Positions 39,597-53,180 of a stretch of 64,000 nt of DNA are shown here, piece after piece. Position numbers and translations under genes: made by a program. The stretch's first letter is position 1. Each line of letters begins with the position of its first letter. The notes below the pieces were generated by a model, which saw only the letters and a program-made list of their open reading frames with translations, made no database searches and had not been told where the DNA came from. The stretch is taken from assembly GCA_947568835.1 (NCBI GenBank), contig OX387607.1:16109701-16173700 (forward strand). Direction: 5' to 3'. Source of the stretch: Protonemura montana (Eukaryota; Arthropoda; Insecta; Plecoptera; Nemouridae).

Positions 39597-39623
39597 TGAC
39601 AAAACAGTGCGTCGTTAAACATA
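39597..39623 (+). repeat. SINE 3'-tail fragment
   Basis: Contains 'acaaaacagtgcgtcgttaa', the same terminal motif as the 5S-derived SINEs at 1886 and 6024, followed by A-rich sequence. Only the tail survives. Confidence 0.6.
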
Positions 39624-42235
39624 AAAAAACGATCAATTTAATTACCTTTATTTTGATCAAAATTTGCACCAAAACCTAGTCAGAAAGCAAATAAAACTAG
39701 TTAAACAACGTATTTCTTCAATGATATGTCTGCTGTTATTACTTACAGTTTATCGAGATCATTACGAAATGGGTAAAACTACAACTTAGGAATGTCCATT
39801 TCATTTTCTAGTAGGAATATGCTGTACGTAATTATGCATAAATTAGTACGACATTTTCATACGCAACCATTAGGTACGGCTAATCAACCGTTGAAATGGC
39901 ATCCATGCAATGATCGTGCCGAGCAATTGAAGTTTGCATCGTGTTTGTAATTACGGTGTACAGTTGGTAATTAAACTTGTAATTAATTGTTGCAGGTGTG
40001 ATGCTGGCATCGCAGGTCAGTTTTGTTTGCTACGTGAGCGTTTGTTCGTGAGTTGTATTCGTGGTGGAGCTTTCGGTGCCTTGTTAGTGAAACTGGCAAT
40101 CGTTGAGCTTCTGAACAAATTCTCTACTAGAATTTTAGCTTATGACGAACTGTTCGCAAACGCTTCTGTTGGTAAAAGTAGTCTTCATTGCTTTGTACAG
40201 GTCTTTTTGCTAGAATATCTGTCGATATTTGAGGATTTCGATCAATAAAATGCATCTTACTATGAGTTGAAATGATCTGGGAATCTGGCTCAAAACATTT
40301 TCGGCTGCACAAGTGGTCCGCCAGTAGTACCTTCTTAGCTGTCTGGAATTGAGACTTCTTCAACTCTCCCAGCTAACGATACTTGTTAGACTTTAACTAC
40401 CATGGTTACTTGGACAAAACGACCAACGAAACCCAATCTCAGCCATAACTTAAGGTAAGACAAACACAGTTCGTTTTGATATCAAAAGCAGAAAAGAGGC
40501 AAATAAAACACGGGATACAGTCCGATTAAAACGTGCATGGACTTCTCATTATCGACTGGAAATAAAACGAGGATTCATAACGAAAATCTTTCTCTTTACT
40601 AGATACCAGATTGACATGAGATAAATTCATAATACGCTCTAAAATAAAGATGTAAATCAATGGCTTATCTAATTAAAAAGCCACCTATGACGCCTCTGAA
40701 CCATCTATAATGTATTCATTTCGAAATCTACTATAGCCTTGTGATGACCACCCATACAAGACGTCTAAAGATGTAGATATATATATATGGGTTCCATTAT
40801 TATTGTCGCATGGGTTGCAACTATCCACACCAGTAGCAACTAGCATCACCATATAAAAACTTGCGCACCACCCATAGCAGCTAGAACAGAAAACAGAACC
40901 TCTCTGGAATTAAACCAGCAGCATCTTATACCTGTACAGTCGAGCACGTTCCAACGGTCTAGCTAATTGCTACAATAAATTGCACTAAGTTTGAATCTGT
41001 TGGAGTCGTTCTAATGGGACACCAGGTGACATGTCGCTTTCACGAGCAGCTCTGATTCTCATCTCAAGACTGCCCAGTTTTGCAGGCCGTAAAACCAGAG
41101 ACAAAGCTTCTGGTTCTTCATTCAAATGCAGCTGGTTACCTTCGGATGCGACGCGGTTTCTGAGAACGGTCGACATAAAATCAAGTGCCGCGCCATTATG
41201 TTGCATCGATTGTGTGATTTATTGACTAGAGGTCGAATTTCACGATGTAAACTTGCATCGAATGTTTGGTGGTCGTCTAAAATCGAGCGGCCGGTAAGTG
41301 CAATGGGCACATCTTTTCTTGGCTTTGCCGAATTTTATTTAGGACATGCGCGCTCTGTAAAAGGACAAGCAATTAATTCGAATGATATTGGTTTTAATTA
41401 GTTCTCGGAATCAACTTATTGGCTTGACATGTCGACGTTTCTTCGTATGGACTGATGTGAAAAAGCAGACCTGGGTATCAATCGATTTTTGAAAAGTTTA
41501 GTTAATTTCAACGCCATGTTCCATTTTGTATTTTTGTATTTTCTTTCACAATCGATTACATATTTGGTATAACATTTGCAAAAACAGATACTTAAAAGAT
41601 GAAGATATACAGATAGGGAAAATTCCTTTCTATTTTGCTACCATACGAGTGGTCAATTTGGCATCCCCTGTTTCACGATGTTAGATAATTCTTTCTTGCG
41701 ATCGAGCATAAATGTAATTATTCTTCAATACTCAAGATGATAATCCGATGAATCGCATTTCATTTGTCGTTATAAAGTCTATGATATCAAATGAAGCTGA
41801 TGCCGCTTGAGATAGAGCACGATACAGCGAAGATTTCAGTCCATGCCAACTCATCGATGCCAACTCAGATCGGCTGACACTTCCATATTATGAAACTGCA
41901 GATGAAATGAATCGTCTTGCCGTTTACCTCTGTGTCAATACGCTGAACAATTACACGGTGACGCTGCAATTACGCGTGAATGTACCGACCATTACATGAG
42001 TTTGTTCAGGAAATGTGTGGTTATTTTGTAGCCAAAGGCCATGCGTTTGAAAGCACGCCTTGATTTGTAGAAGTGAAATCATAACACGGATCATGCAGGT
42101 ATTTCAGGAATTCTTGGTCAGGTGTGCATTAAACGTTAAATACATACGATAAATACGGTTATCGGGGAATAATTCTGACCCTTTTGGGGAATTTTGGGCG
42201 TGCCAAATTTGATTTTAAAATAGCACCGCAATTTA
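39624..42235. other. Intergenic, nothing supported
   Basis: Several 60-100 codon frames on both strands (for example 39934-40248 and 41126-41401) have no domain or splice support. Confidence 0.45.
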
Positions 42236-42300
42236 GTAGCCCTTTACTTAGCATTCAAAACCCAGTTCAAATAGTTTTTCTTAAATTTGTCTTTGTTGAA
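42236..42300 (-). repeat. REP-A fragment
   Basis: Reverse-orientation piece with 'tagccctttacttagcattc' and 'aaaacccagttcaaatagtt', so it belongs to the subfamily seen at 3471 and 26285. It is truncated on both sides. Confidence 0.7.
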
Positions 42301-44439
42301 AATTTGGATATTCACGATTAACTTTTCGGTATACTAATTTTAAAACCGTCCGGCTCGTATATCACAGTTCACCCCATAACTGTCTTTGTTTAAAACTTTG
42401 ACAAAATACCAAAAAAAAAAAAATCGGTTTCAACAATTTTATTTGTGCAATTACAATGACAAACAATGAACCTGTTCGACTTGTAGCCGAAACTTGGCGT
42501 CGCTGTATCAAGTCTTTGTACAAAACGACATAATTTCCCTCCTCGCAGCTCGGCGATAATTAAAGAAAATTAGCAATTACCTCCAGTCTATGGTTAATTC
42601 TAATTAAACGAAATGCCAGACAAGAACTCTTTACAAGTTTTCAAAATGTCTGCAATGCAATTCATTAGCCGCATAGAAAAGGAATTGAAATTAATTAGCA
42701 CTGTGCTCACGACTGTAGCCCGATGTTGTCAGCGAATAATCATTTGGTATTATAAAGGTAATCAGGCCAGAAGATGATGATTACAAACTAGAACTAGAAT
42801 TAATCAAGATGTGTTTGGACATCGATTGGCTTCCATTTCAACGAGTCGAGTCAGGGATCACAGTGACATAGAAAACAACTCCACTCTCAAGTTTTCAAAT
42901 AATTCTTGCAGATTTTGTGCTAATTTGCAGACAAGATTATTAGCCTCATATGTCAACGAGTTTCGGTAATTGTTATCCATATAGTAAACGCATTTAATTA
43001 ACACTATTATAACACGATAACACCGTAATTGATCTAATTGTGAACAATTTTGATTAGTTTTGTCTATGATCACATAAAACGTAGGCTGATTTCAAATTAC
43101 TTCAACTATCGAATGAAATTGTTCTCGGAAATTGCAAGAATCCGACAGGCCGTGTCTCGAACATGTTTTTCAATTTTCTTCGCCGCCGCAAAAGAAGGAA
43201 TGTCACATATCAAAATGGCTAACAAACGACGGAACATAGGTCGCGATTAAATGAAACTAGCCAAGTGAAAGGTAAATTACAACGCGTATACCATTCCAAC
43301 AAGCGCAATTAGTTAAAGAAACTTTAATATTAATTATCCGATTCCTAATTAGGCGATAGAGCAATGGCTGCACATGCGTTTCATGTCGGTCAGGTAATTG
43401 CTTGGTAGATAAGTTGACTTCATGTATTGTTGAGTCAAGTTGTGAACAATATTATGCCGTTTAAATAAGATGCAAAGTAGATGCGGTCGTCCATATAGTA
43501 ATCATTAGATGTTTAACCAAAGAAACTGTATTTTATTTGTCTGGAATGAAAATAAACTTGTACGGTTCACCTGTTAGTTGAAAAGAACTGACACAAAGAT
43601 AAGAAACGAATATCTTGGTGCTACTCGACGTTGACTCGCCATCGCAGGTCTCTCGTGTGTATCTCTCTGCAAGCGGGCAAACGAGTTAGGAAATTGTTTG
43701 ACGCCTCCGTTCGCGTCGATAAATTAAAAGTGATTAATTCATTTAATTAAGTTTTCTGAATATGGGTGTCGTTAATTTCGTACGTGGCGCGTGGTTTTCA
43801 CGGCACGTCCCGATGAAAATAAATCAATATCTTTTTGACACCGCGCCCCGACCCGGCCCCCTAGCAGGGGGTTGTTGGAAATATCTTCTCTTCACGTCAT
43901 TATCGGTGGCGGCGTGGCGTGCACAGTGACATCTAGCGAGCAAAGTTGAAAGGTGAAGCGATGCGAAATTATCGTAGAAACATTATCGCTCAATTTTGTT
44001 CGTTGGCACCTTGTATTTTATCCCTGCACCCAACCCTCTCTTGACACGATCGTTTTATCGCAGTCTTCTAGTCAATCGGTCCTTCTTGATGCCACCCTTC
44101 TCACTCATCCCCCCTTCCCCCATCCCCTGCGATCTGCACCCTTAAACCGATCTATTGTGCCGTGTTTGTGGTTATCTTTGAAAATATATCGGGGCGACGC
44201 TGACGCCGACGCCGACGCTCGCGACGCAGAGAAATGTATTTTTTGGTCAGGGGGGACGATTTTGGGCAGCCCCACCCTGCCCCCCAAGAAAAATATGCTT
44301 TTCAATTACAAAATATTAATTATATGTTCTTGCTTCTTGGCTCGGGTCAAACATATAAATAACAGAACCATTCGCATAATTGGTTAGTTAGTAAAAAAAC
44401 GCTAATTTGTTCGGGATTTTATTTCAGAAAATACAAAAT
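42301..44439. other. Intergenic, nothing supported
   Basis: The longest frame (43953-44387, 144 codons) covers a C-rich stretch and a (gacgcc)n-like run. It has no recognisable domain and does not start at a convincing ATG. Treated as chance. Confidence 0.45.
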
Positions 44440-44713
44440 ATGTTAGTTTTTAAGTTATTGACTCTGATTATTTTATTTAGATGCATTTAGGAAGCTTGAA
44501 CTTGGTAATTGTTATAATTTTTTGTGGTTCTTTTGTTATCGGAAAATTGTCAGGACTGCTCTAACCCTTGATAAAGTAACAGGTATACAAGTTACGAAAC
44601 GTTGGGAAATTTAGTTGTTCTTCACTTAGCATTCAAAACCCAGTTGAAATAGTTTTTGTTAAAACTAGTGCTAAGTTTACATCAAGTAGACATGAGTCTA
44701 AAAACAATCATCA
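44440..44713 (-). repeat. REP-A longer copy
   Basis: Carries the REP-A arm ('cttcacttagcattcaaaac', 'cccagttgaaatagtttttg', ending 'agtagacatgagtc'). It is preceded by about 110 bp ('gattattttatttagatgca', 'aggaagcttgaacttggta') shared with the copy at 62525-62733. Two independent copies with the same extension show that the full repeat is at least 250 bp. Confidence 0.75.
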
Positions 44714-46193
44714 ACAGAAGCATATTTCGCCAAATTCGTTTCAGTATTTTAGAATCCTGACTTGACGACATTTCTGCACCACGAACTACGAAATATTATG
44801 CGCGTTACGCACTCTGTATACATAGCGAAAACAAATTGAATTTTCCGTCAAGATCCATTAAATATCGGCAAATCCATAAGTATATTATCCTCATAGCTGC
44901 GACATAACCCACCCTATCTATTGTGAATAAAGTGCAATATTCCCAGCCACGTCCTGGCAGTTCCAACTCATTTCCTCCTGTGCCTCCTGAAGGATATTCA
45001 ACCAAGCAACATGGCTGCACAACATAGCGACAGCCTTGCTAATCTCATACGTCACCTCCTGGTAAAATGTCACACCAATGCAGGCATAGAAAGCTTCGGC
45101 ACTTTCTTTACCTGCTCGTTCGAGTGTCACGACGTTGATAGCAAAACACTGTGATGAATTGCTAAACAAGGAAATGCGTTGACAGCTTTCGATGTTGCGT
45201 ATGTGAGGTGGCAAGGCGTGGATTGAAGGGTGTTTTATTAATCCCAGAATAAGGTGGTTATTTCCGGTTTGTTTGGGGTTGACTGGTTTCTAATTATTAA
45301 CAAACGGCTTGTTTATAGTTGAGTGTATTCTGGAATTAACTGAAGAGACTTTTTTTTTAAATTCTGTTCATTCTCAGACGAATTTTAGTTGAATTGTGGT
45401 CAGTGGTCTATATTTCATAAGTTCTAGGTTCTAGAGAGGTTCTAGATTTACCAGGAATGCCAGGAATCGCCCAGATTTCTCTTCAAATCAACCAAACCCG
45501 TGTCCAAGCTTTGCAGGAATTAACGACTCGTTACGCAAAATGTATCTTCGACTCATCTCTTCTTGACGTGTGCATTATTTTTCAAAAAACTTGTCCCAAA
45601 CTGGGTCCTGAAAACGCTAAAACATCAACAATTGTAATAAATTCAAAGAAAATTAACTGTTTTGTTAATTTATTTTCTATTTTGCTCTCTTAAAACTTTG
45701 TTTTAGCCCCGTTTTGAATCATTTTTTTAAATATTTTGAGTTTTTTCCCGTTTTTTGTTAATTTCGACAGTTGCCAATCTTATCAAACGATAAGTGTTTA
45801 AATCATTGCCAAACAAAGACCAGCACCACTCAAAGATATTTCTTTCCGAATGGACCCCTATACACCCCCGACGCAGCCCACACGCGTTATCAGGGGGGTG
45901 GATGCTAACGGTTACACAAGAGGCTCTAGTTTGTGTAATTTCCTCCCACAGGACGAGAGCGGCGCCTCCAGGTTCCCGGCGTGGGATGGGGGGGGGGGGG
46001 GGGGGGGGACGTGCATGGGTTGAATTCAGAGCAGGGTGGGATCGCTCGCCCATGAGTCTCGAGCTCGTCTCACTTTACCAGGAGGTGCCCGCTATTTGCC
46101 AGGAATCTCAAAGTCGTTCGCTCTAAACATCAAGGCAAAAACATCACGGTTTTGGGCGTTTTTTTTTTTTTTTTTAATTAAAAAAAATCCTCT
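44714..46193. other. Intergenic, nothing supported
   Basis: Frames at 44805-45020, 44918-45214, 45457-45693 and 45794-46126 have no recognisable domain. A G-homopolymer (about 45990-46008) interrupts one and would be a sequencing risk. Confidence 0.45.
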
Positions 46194-46446
46194 ATGATAG
46201 TTTTTAGACTCATGTCTACTTGATGTAAACTTAGCACGAGTTTTAACAAAAACTATTTCAACTGGGTTTTGAATGCTAAGTGAAGAACAACTAAATTTCC
46301 CGACGTTTTGTAACTTGTACCTGTTACTTTTGTTACTTACTCTTGATAAAGTAACAGGTACAAGTTACAAAACGTTGGGAAATTTAGTTTTTCTTCACTT
46401 AGCATTCAAAACCCAGTTGAAATAGTTTTTGTTAAAACTAGTGTTC
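46194..46446. repeat. REP-A foldback copy (second inverted pair)
   Basis: A + arm (about 46194-46327) is followed after a very short spacer by its reverse complement (about 46345-46446). The arrangement is the same as at 1011-1268. A second independent case suggests that the inverted pair is a genuine form of the element. Confidence 0.75.
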
Positions 46447-47365
46447 TATTTTGAAACGCAGTGTGCTCCGTCATTCACACATTTGATTGATTTAAAATAA
46501 TAATTTGCTATTTGAGATTCCTCAGTTAACATGGGCTTTAAGCTAATGTTAAATTGCATCCAACAATTTGCACTAGTTTTAAAAAAATATGAAAGTTCAA
46601 ACCAGTTTTAACCTTTAATAACGTAACACATATAAGTTTCGAAGCGTCAGTCAAATTTGTTTTATTTTTGCCTAATGTCAGATTTTTAGTTGCACGTTTT
46701 GGTAACTAACAGACCGTTAACATTCTTCTGATTGGCTGTTGTCAAGAAAATAACAAATTAACGGGCTGTTAGATTCACTAAAGCATTCACAAACCCAGTT
46801 TTAAACATCAGATATTTCTTGTAAGCTTATCTTTTTTAGGTCAAAGTATTGTTGGATTTCGCAGACATAGGAAATTAATTAACTGGTCATGATTAAAAAT
46901 TTGCCAGTCAAAACATCTTCTAAAATAATTTTCTTTAAATTAATTCGATGAATAACAACAGAACACCCAGTTAACTGGCTTGACAAACTCTAGACAATTA
47001 CTTCCATCTCAAGAAACACAATTTCTTAATTAATTTTACAAATTTGTAGAAATTTAATTCGCAGCAATGTTCCCCCACGAACGATCGTTTCCTAAATGTT
47101 AGTACGCCCCCACCCCTGCCCCCCTGCACCCCTCTACAGCACCCACAGCTCGAGACGATCACGTGCACCTATACGTGGCCATATCTTTCATTTTACGCCT
47201 GAATTTCTTACTCCAATTTCCGCTAGTTGTCTGTCAAAACCAAACCATGGCGCCAAAAAGCGTCCCTCTGCGAAATGAAATGACTTATATATATAAATTC
47301 GTGATAACAGACGTGTACTGGAGTACCATACCCTAGATTCAATGTTCCCCTCGTTCCAGCCCGTT
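46447..47365. other. Intergenic, nothing supported
   Basis: AT-rich. A diverged 'acataagtttcgaagcgtc'-type word at about 46626-46650 may be a very old REP-A relic. No gene. Confidence 0.4.
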
Positions 47366-47450
47366 CCAACCCAACCCAACCCAACCCAACCCAACCCAAC
47401 CCAACCCAACCCAACCCAACCCAACCCAACCCAACCAAACCCAACCCAAA
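47366..47450. repeat. (CCAAC)n / (TTGGG)n pentamer tract, ~17 copies
   Basis: At least fourteen perfect CCAAC pentamers, then a few imperfect ones. Read on the - strand the unit is TTGGG. It produces periodic Gly-Trp-Val-Gly-Leu frames on the - strand and Pro-Thr-Gln frames on the + strand that are not genes. The unit resembles insect telomere repeats (TTAGG; TCAGG and TTGGG reported in some beetles), but an ordinary microsatellite is equally possible. Confidence 0.9.
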
Positions 47451-50400
47451 TAGCCTGTTATTATGCGCTTATTCCAATCTCGATCACAACTCGCAATTCC
47501 TATTGTACCACAACGAAGCTCATTTCTGTGCTTGTATACACTTGCTACTAAACCCATAGACCAGTTATTTGTTATTATTTGTTTTAATTAAAAGGTACAT
47601 ACATTTGAGAATGACGATGTGTTTTTAAGATTAGCACGAGGTTAATGCTGAAATGTTTATAATAAAGTTGATGTCAATCTGTTTCGATGTTCGTTGAATG
47701 CAAGGTGATGTTGGTACGTCTGTTTGTTTTGTACGTGACTGCCTTTGGTTAACAATTACAACTGGTATCGGAATCGAAATCTTGAGTGGAATTCGCCGAG
47801 CGAGCGCGGCGAGGATGAACAAAGAAAAATCAATTTTCAAATTGAAATGGAACTGTAATTGAAAGCGACGCGAATGGCGAACAAATTTGCTAAAAAAATC
47901 TGGTGTAAATTTTGTGCAATCGCGTTTTTGTGTCGGCTGTGGTTAGGTGGGTGTGGGAGTTGAATAGTTTTGAAAGGAATGGGAAAAAGGAGAAATTAAA
48001 TGAGTATTTTAAAAGGTAAATGAAGAGTTGGTGTAGGGGATTTTTTTCTTGTTTTTGGCAGTTAAATACCCAATTCCCGAGTATTCCCGATGATTTTTGT
48101 CCTCTCGAGTGAGAACAGTAACAATGGAATGTAATCCTTTAAATGTTTGTTATTTTTGTGAGATTTTGTGACTCAAAAACCATGTCTATTTCAAAATAAT
48201 GTTCAAATATCGAGTCAGTTTCTGCAAAACCTTGGGGTTGAACTTTGGGGTTAAAATAATGATAAGCCAATCACAGACCATGTTATATATTTTCATGGTT
48301 TGTTACCATGGTGATAAAATACTTTATGGACGTTAAGTTTAAACACTGCTTTGCAGACCCGAAGCCGGAAAGGTTACCACCATTTTTTGGATCGTTTATT
48401 TTCAATTTTGATTCGATATCAATTGTTGTCTGTTTGGCAGATAAGGAATTTGACAGAGCACTGAAATTAACAGTTATCTCTCCTTCGATTTCGTTGACAG
48501 AAAAGCAATTCTGACAGAAAAAAATGTGGAGAACACAGAAGAGTCTTTTATCAGATGTGTGCTAAGTTTCATGGGTGGACTTCAGCTCAGCTTCTTTCAA
48601 TTGTTGTCGTAGGCAAGCTTCAAATTAATGCTTTTCCAAGTGTTGACAATTGTAAAGGAATATCAAAATAGCAAAGCGCATTGTTACTTGATAGTTGTAA
48701 GCGATGCGATAAAAGAAGTTTCTTCCTTGTATTTCCCCCGAACGATCGAGGTGTGAGATGTCTAAAGGGAGGGCAGACCTTGTTCATAATGAATATGTTA
48801 CCATTTGTCAACTCTCTCCGTGGCAGACTTCTTTGAAAAACTATTCTTAGATTCGCTTCGCCAGATCGTTTCGCGGTGACAATATTGCCGAGAGTAAAAG
48901 CCGCACAGTGAACAGGAAAAAAAAAATAGTCAAGAATGAATTTTTAAAAGTCATTGGAACCGTGTTGTGTAAGTTTTATCAATGGGCATAGTATAGCAAA
49001 TCTTCGAATTCTAACCTCAAATGGCTATTCTAACATTTGTGTTTGCGAATGCGAATTCCAAAGCATTTGCACATTATGTATTTAGGTGAGAGTCAGTTAA
49101 TAGAGTCCACTCTTTTGAAATCAAACTTTGGCAAGAAGTCGAGTGTGCGTTTTCAAACCAGTAATTTATTGCCTGAAATTCAATGGTCGACTTCATCGTC
49201 GAGATGCATTTCAATGTTTTGAATTCTGTTGAATGCGGAGGTACACATTCTACAAGTTATAAAAGCAATGCAGAGCCACTTCAGTTGGTTCTTGATTCCA
49301 ATATCAGTTGGCTCTTCACACAAATATCTGTGAAATTTTCAGACAAAATAAATCAAAAACATATTTGTAAGATTCTTAACTTGATGGCATTATGATGATG
49401 TTTTCAAAGTTGGGAGAAGTACAAATATGATACGATATTCTCACCATCTGTTGGTGGATTTTATTCTTTGCAAATGTGCCTACCACTTTCATATCGGCAG
49501 CTGCGAATATTATTTCACTCAAAACTTGTTCATCGTTCATATTTCGTCTGGCAAGTCCATTAATGTGAATGCAGGTCACCGCCCATGATGCTCAATTTAA
49601 TGCACATTTGATAACGACGCATCTAAATTATTCGAATTGTGATCATTAGCGAGAAAGCAATCATCGGTAGACTAGTGAAAATTACAATGGCAGATTAGCT
49701 TACCAAACACAACGCAAAAATGTTCTCGATTCGGTAATTAAATCTATAATTCAATTACGTTCCAACGAATACATAAACGGTTTAATTGAGCCAATAGTTT
49801 TCATTGCCAAACTGAATTTTAAATTCGTTAAACCACTTTAATTTCAGCTGCTTCATATGCCCAGTCGCAATTTCCCCCAGTCGCAATTTATTCCTTCTAT
49901 TTTGCTAATATTTATTTGAAATGTCTTTGCCAACTTAATGGCACCATCTATAGTGTGTGGCCAACTCTAACAAATATAAATTGCAATACAGGTGTTGAGG
50001 CAGATGTTAGTAGACTCATGAATGGTGAAGCGAACCATGTCCAACAGATATACCTACCTATAGGTGTAATTAACAGTTTGGTAAATTATTATAATCACCT
50101 TCTGACAGGAAAGCATTGTTTGGCTACTGTATGCCGAACTAACCAACCTCGTAATGCCTGTGTTATATTCTAATTAGACTAGAAAATTTCATCTACTAAT
50201 CCATGAAAATTATTGTCCAGGAATATAAATGTATGTGATATCCTTCCTACATCTACATGTAAAATTAGGTGCATATACTAATTAGTAATTCAGTTCTGGG
50301 AGTTATTATTTTGAGTTTTTTAACTGGTTTTACCAACGCTATGGCAGGAAGTTTTGAAGATTCGTACAAATATAAAGCAAAGATATTTTTGAACTAAAAA

Positions 50401-52837
50401 AAGGTCACGTTTCCGTGACAGACCGGTATATACTTTCAAGAAATAGCTTCGTGCTTTTCCTCTACGTCAAGCCGTTTTCATGTCACAAAATCATTACAGG
50501 CCGTTCATTCATGTTAACCTATGCTAAAAACAAATAGGTAAGCCACAAGAATATATCTTTGTGAAACTGACCAAACCATAATCAAGGCTGCTTGTAATTT
50601 CAACAAAATTATTCTGCGGTCGTTTCACATAGCATTTAACAAGGAAATAAAATGTCGAGCACACCGATTTATGCATACAATCTTTAATTAAACAAGAGAA
50701 ATAAATGTTTCCATAAAAACTTAACACGACAAATAATAAATTGCTAAATAACTTGCAAGTGAAAATAACGGTCGCCTATCTTCGAGCAGAAACCATCAAT
50801 TCCGTTTGAATCCATGAAACATTTTTCAACAAGGTCTTCTTTCGTCGGCATCTAATTAGGCTTCAAGCTGAATCACAAACGCTGCAACCAAAATGTTTAA
50901 CTCGGTGTTATTTTAATTGCTCTTGGCGACTGAAACCGGCTGTTTCGGATGGCGAACCGATTGTACATGGCATTTTAACGCGGCATTGCTAAATTTAACT
51001 CGGGATAAACAGAGGCAGGAAAAAAGTGACCACTCGCATCTAGCGAATATCTGAAATCATTTGGCAAGAAGTTCCAATTCCTTTTAAAAGTCGCATCTAA
51101 TTTCCGTTCATGACAAATTGCATTAGCATCTTAATTAGAGTTTTATTTCTGTCCTGTACAATCATACTTTATCACTGAGTACAACTTCTATCAGTCTGTC
51201 TATTTGGCTTATCATCGTCCGGTACATGCCAAGAATCATAGTAACTACCATCGACATAGACCGTGTTTAAATATCAATTGAAACATTTGGTTTGATTTCC
51301 AATTCTCCACAGAAGATGCTGAAAGATCTCTGATTTAACTTATTAAAGAAAACTAAAAAAAAACCCATTTAAAGACGCAACCCTCAATTCAAGCCCGGCG
51401 CCTCCACCCAAGTTGTTGTAACTGTATTTTCTATGTCTAGATTCGATGGTTTTAATGTTCCCAACATTTAACAACTCATATTGAACGGTTGAGCGACACA
51501 AAATAAAGCGTACAGTTTCATCCACTTTCCTTCCAACTCATTTCTCTGGTATATGTTTCCTTTGAGAATAGTAGTGAGATTCCAGTAGCCATGAGCTAGA
51601 AACCACCTCGTAAATTCTGCCCCTTATCGCGGGTCGCCTTTTTTAAGGGCCTCAAACCAATTGGTACCCTCAGACCATTACGCTACCGTAGAATTCATCG
51701 CCAGCCTTGTTCAGAAGATATATACTAACAATTCGTTGGCAAATAAAAAAAAATACAAAAATTGTGGCCATAGTCCATGGTCGATGAAGAATACTATTTT
51801 CCGCCACACCCGAATTGCCGCTGGTATTGCGGGCTCGCAAGGAATGTCATTTGGAAATCTATTCCCGTTATGGCTGACCATTTCGATTCACCAAGCCATG
51901 ATATATAAGTTGTGTTTGTTTTGCGTCCATCTTTTCTCCAGCTCTGTCAGTCTTTGTAATTCGGCGCTAAAAAATAACAACCGTTTTACGTTTGTGTCAG
52001 ATTCAGTTGACATTTGCGAACGCGAACAAATGAAAAAGATGATCCACTCTAATCTGACCTAACATAATGAAACATTAAAAGTGTCCTGGCTTTTTCTTCA
52101 AAGTTATTTACAGAATTCTTGGCATTGAACTTTATCCACGCACTAACTTGTAACATATTACAAAGTGCCCAACTTTTTTGTTCATCATCCACAATATACC
52201 TCCATAGCGTGTGTAGGTACACCTTATCGCCAGCACACGTATCTTTTTAAATAATTTATTCTCATTTTATTTTATTGAAATGTTTCTATGCAGTAGCGAT
52301 CCACATAATGAGCTCAATAAATAAAGAGTAGATAGATTAAAGCATCATTATTTTATTAACTCTTGTGGCTTCTTTTCAGGCTGGGTACAAGACTCTGTCT
52401 CCATGTGCTTTCCACCTCGCCGCTAATTGGCCGATAAATCTACCATATAGCGACTTCGGCGAGATAGAAAACTGGCTTCCAACGAGATAACAATGCACGT
52501 TGCCATGGCAGCCAACAGAGAAGGACAACAATGTAACGTTGAAAAGATAACGCCTCGCTAAAGTGGCTAACACTGGTCATTTTTAATATGCTTGTTCCAG
52601 CCGTGACAAGAAATGGGACTAATTAAAAATAAATTATCGTTTATATATTTTTTTGTTAAGAAAGAAGAATTAAGAAGATTGTGGCAAAAAGTGACTTTCA
52701 GGGATTTTCGCTAGCAAATTCACAGAGATAGATAAGATCAAAAAATATGACAGGAATATTCTTGCGTTCAAGAAGTCTTGGTGTTTTGTAAATAGATTTT
52801 AAAACTGGAATTCGTTGTTGCCTTGTGTGGGTTGAGA
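47451..52837. other. Intergenic, nothing supported
   Basis: 5.4 kb of AT-rich DNA with only short domain-less frames on both strands. No RNA gene or tandem array seen. Candidate frames at 49183-49395, 49916-50173 and 51661-52062 lack recognisable features. Confidence 0.45.
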
Positions 52838-53100
52838 TTGTGATATTATAGTGGAGAACTTGCATCTCGTGCCTATCAGTATTATCAGTAATCACGGTTG
52901 AGCAATCACAGCTCTTTTGGATGATCTGGGTCTCTGGTACCAGAGGTTTACAGTTCAACTTATTGTGCCACTCAATTCTGTGACCCCGAGGACTCTTTTA
53001 ATAGGTAACGAAAACATACTGCAAAAGACTTTTATTTTTATTTTTTTAATTTTTCTTTTACAGGATATTTATATAAAATAAACCACTTGATCATTACAGG

Positions 53101-53180
53101 GCAGGTTGGTCTAAAGGTAACGATCCCGCGTTGTAACTGATACCCAGTCTGTTTGATCGGGTTCACATCCGGGCGGGGTT
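53101..53180 (+). tRNA. tRNA-like segment 1 (left arm only)
   Basis: A-box-like 'ggttggtctaaaggtaacga' and B-box-like 'cgggttcacatccggg' at normal spacing. The central loop reads gttgtaa, as in a TGT (Thr) anticodon loop. The anticodon stem does not pair well, so a functional tRNA is doubtful. No counterpart in the right arm. Confidence 0.35.

Noticed and set aside
43953..44387. 144-codon frame over a (gacgcc)n-like run
   Set aside because: Start context poor, low-complexity stretch inside, no domain.
47188..47557. Gly-Leu-Gly-Trp-Val repeat frames on the - strand and Pro-Thr-Gln-Asn frame on the + strand
   Set aside because: Products of the pentamer microsatellite, not genes.
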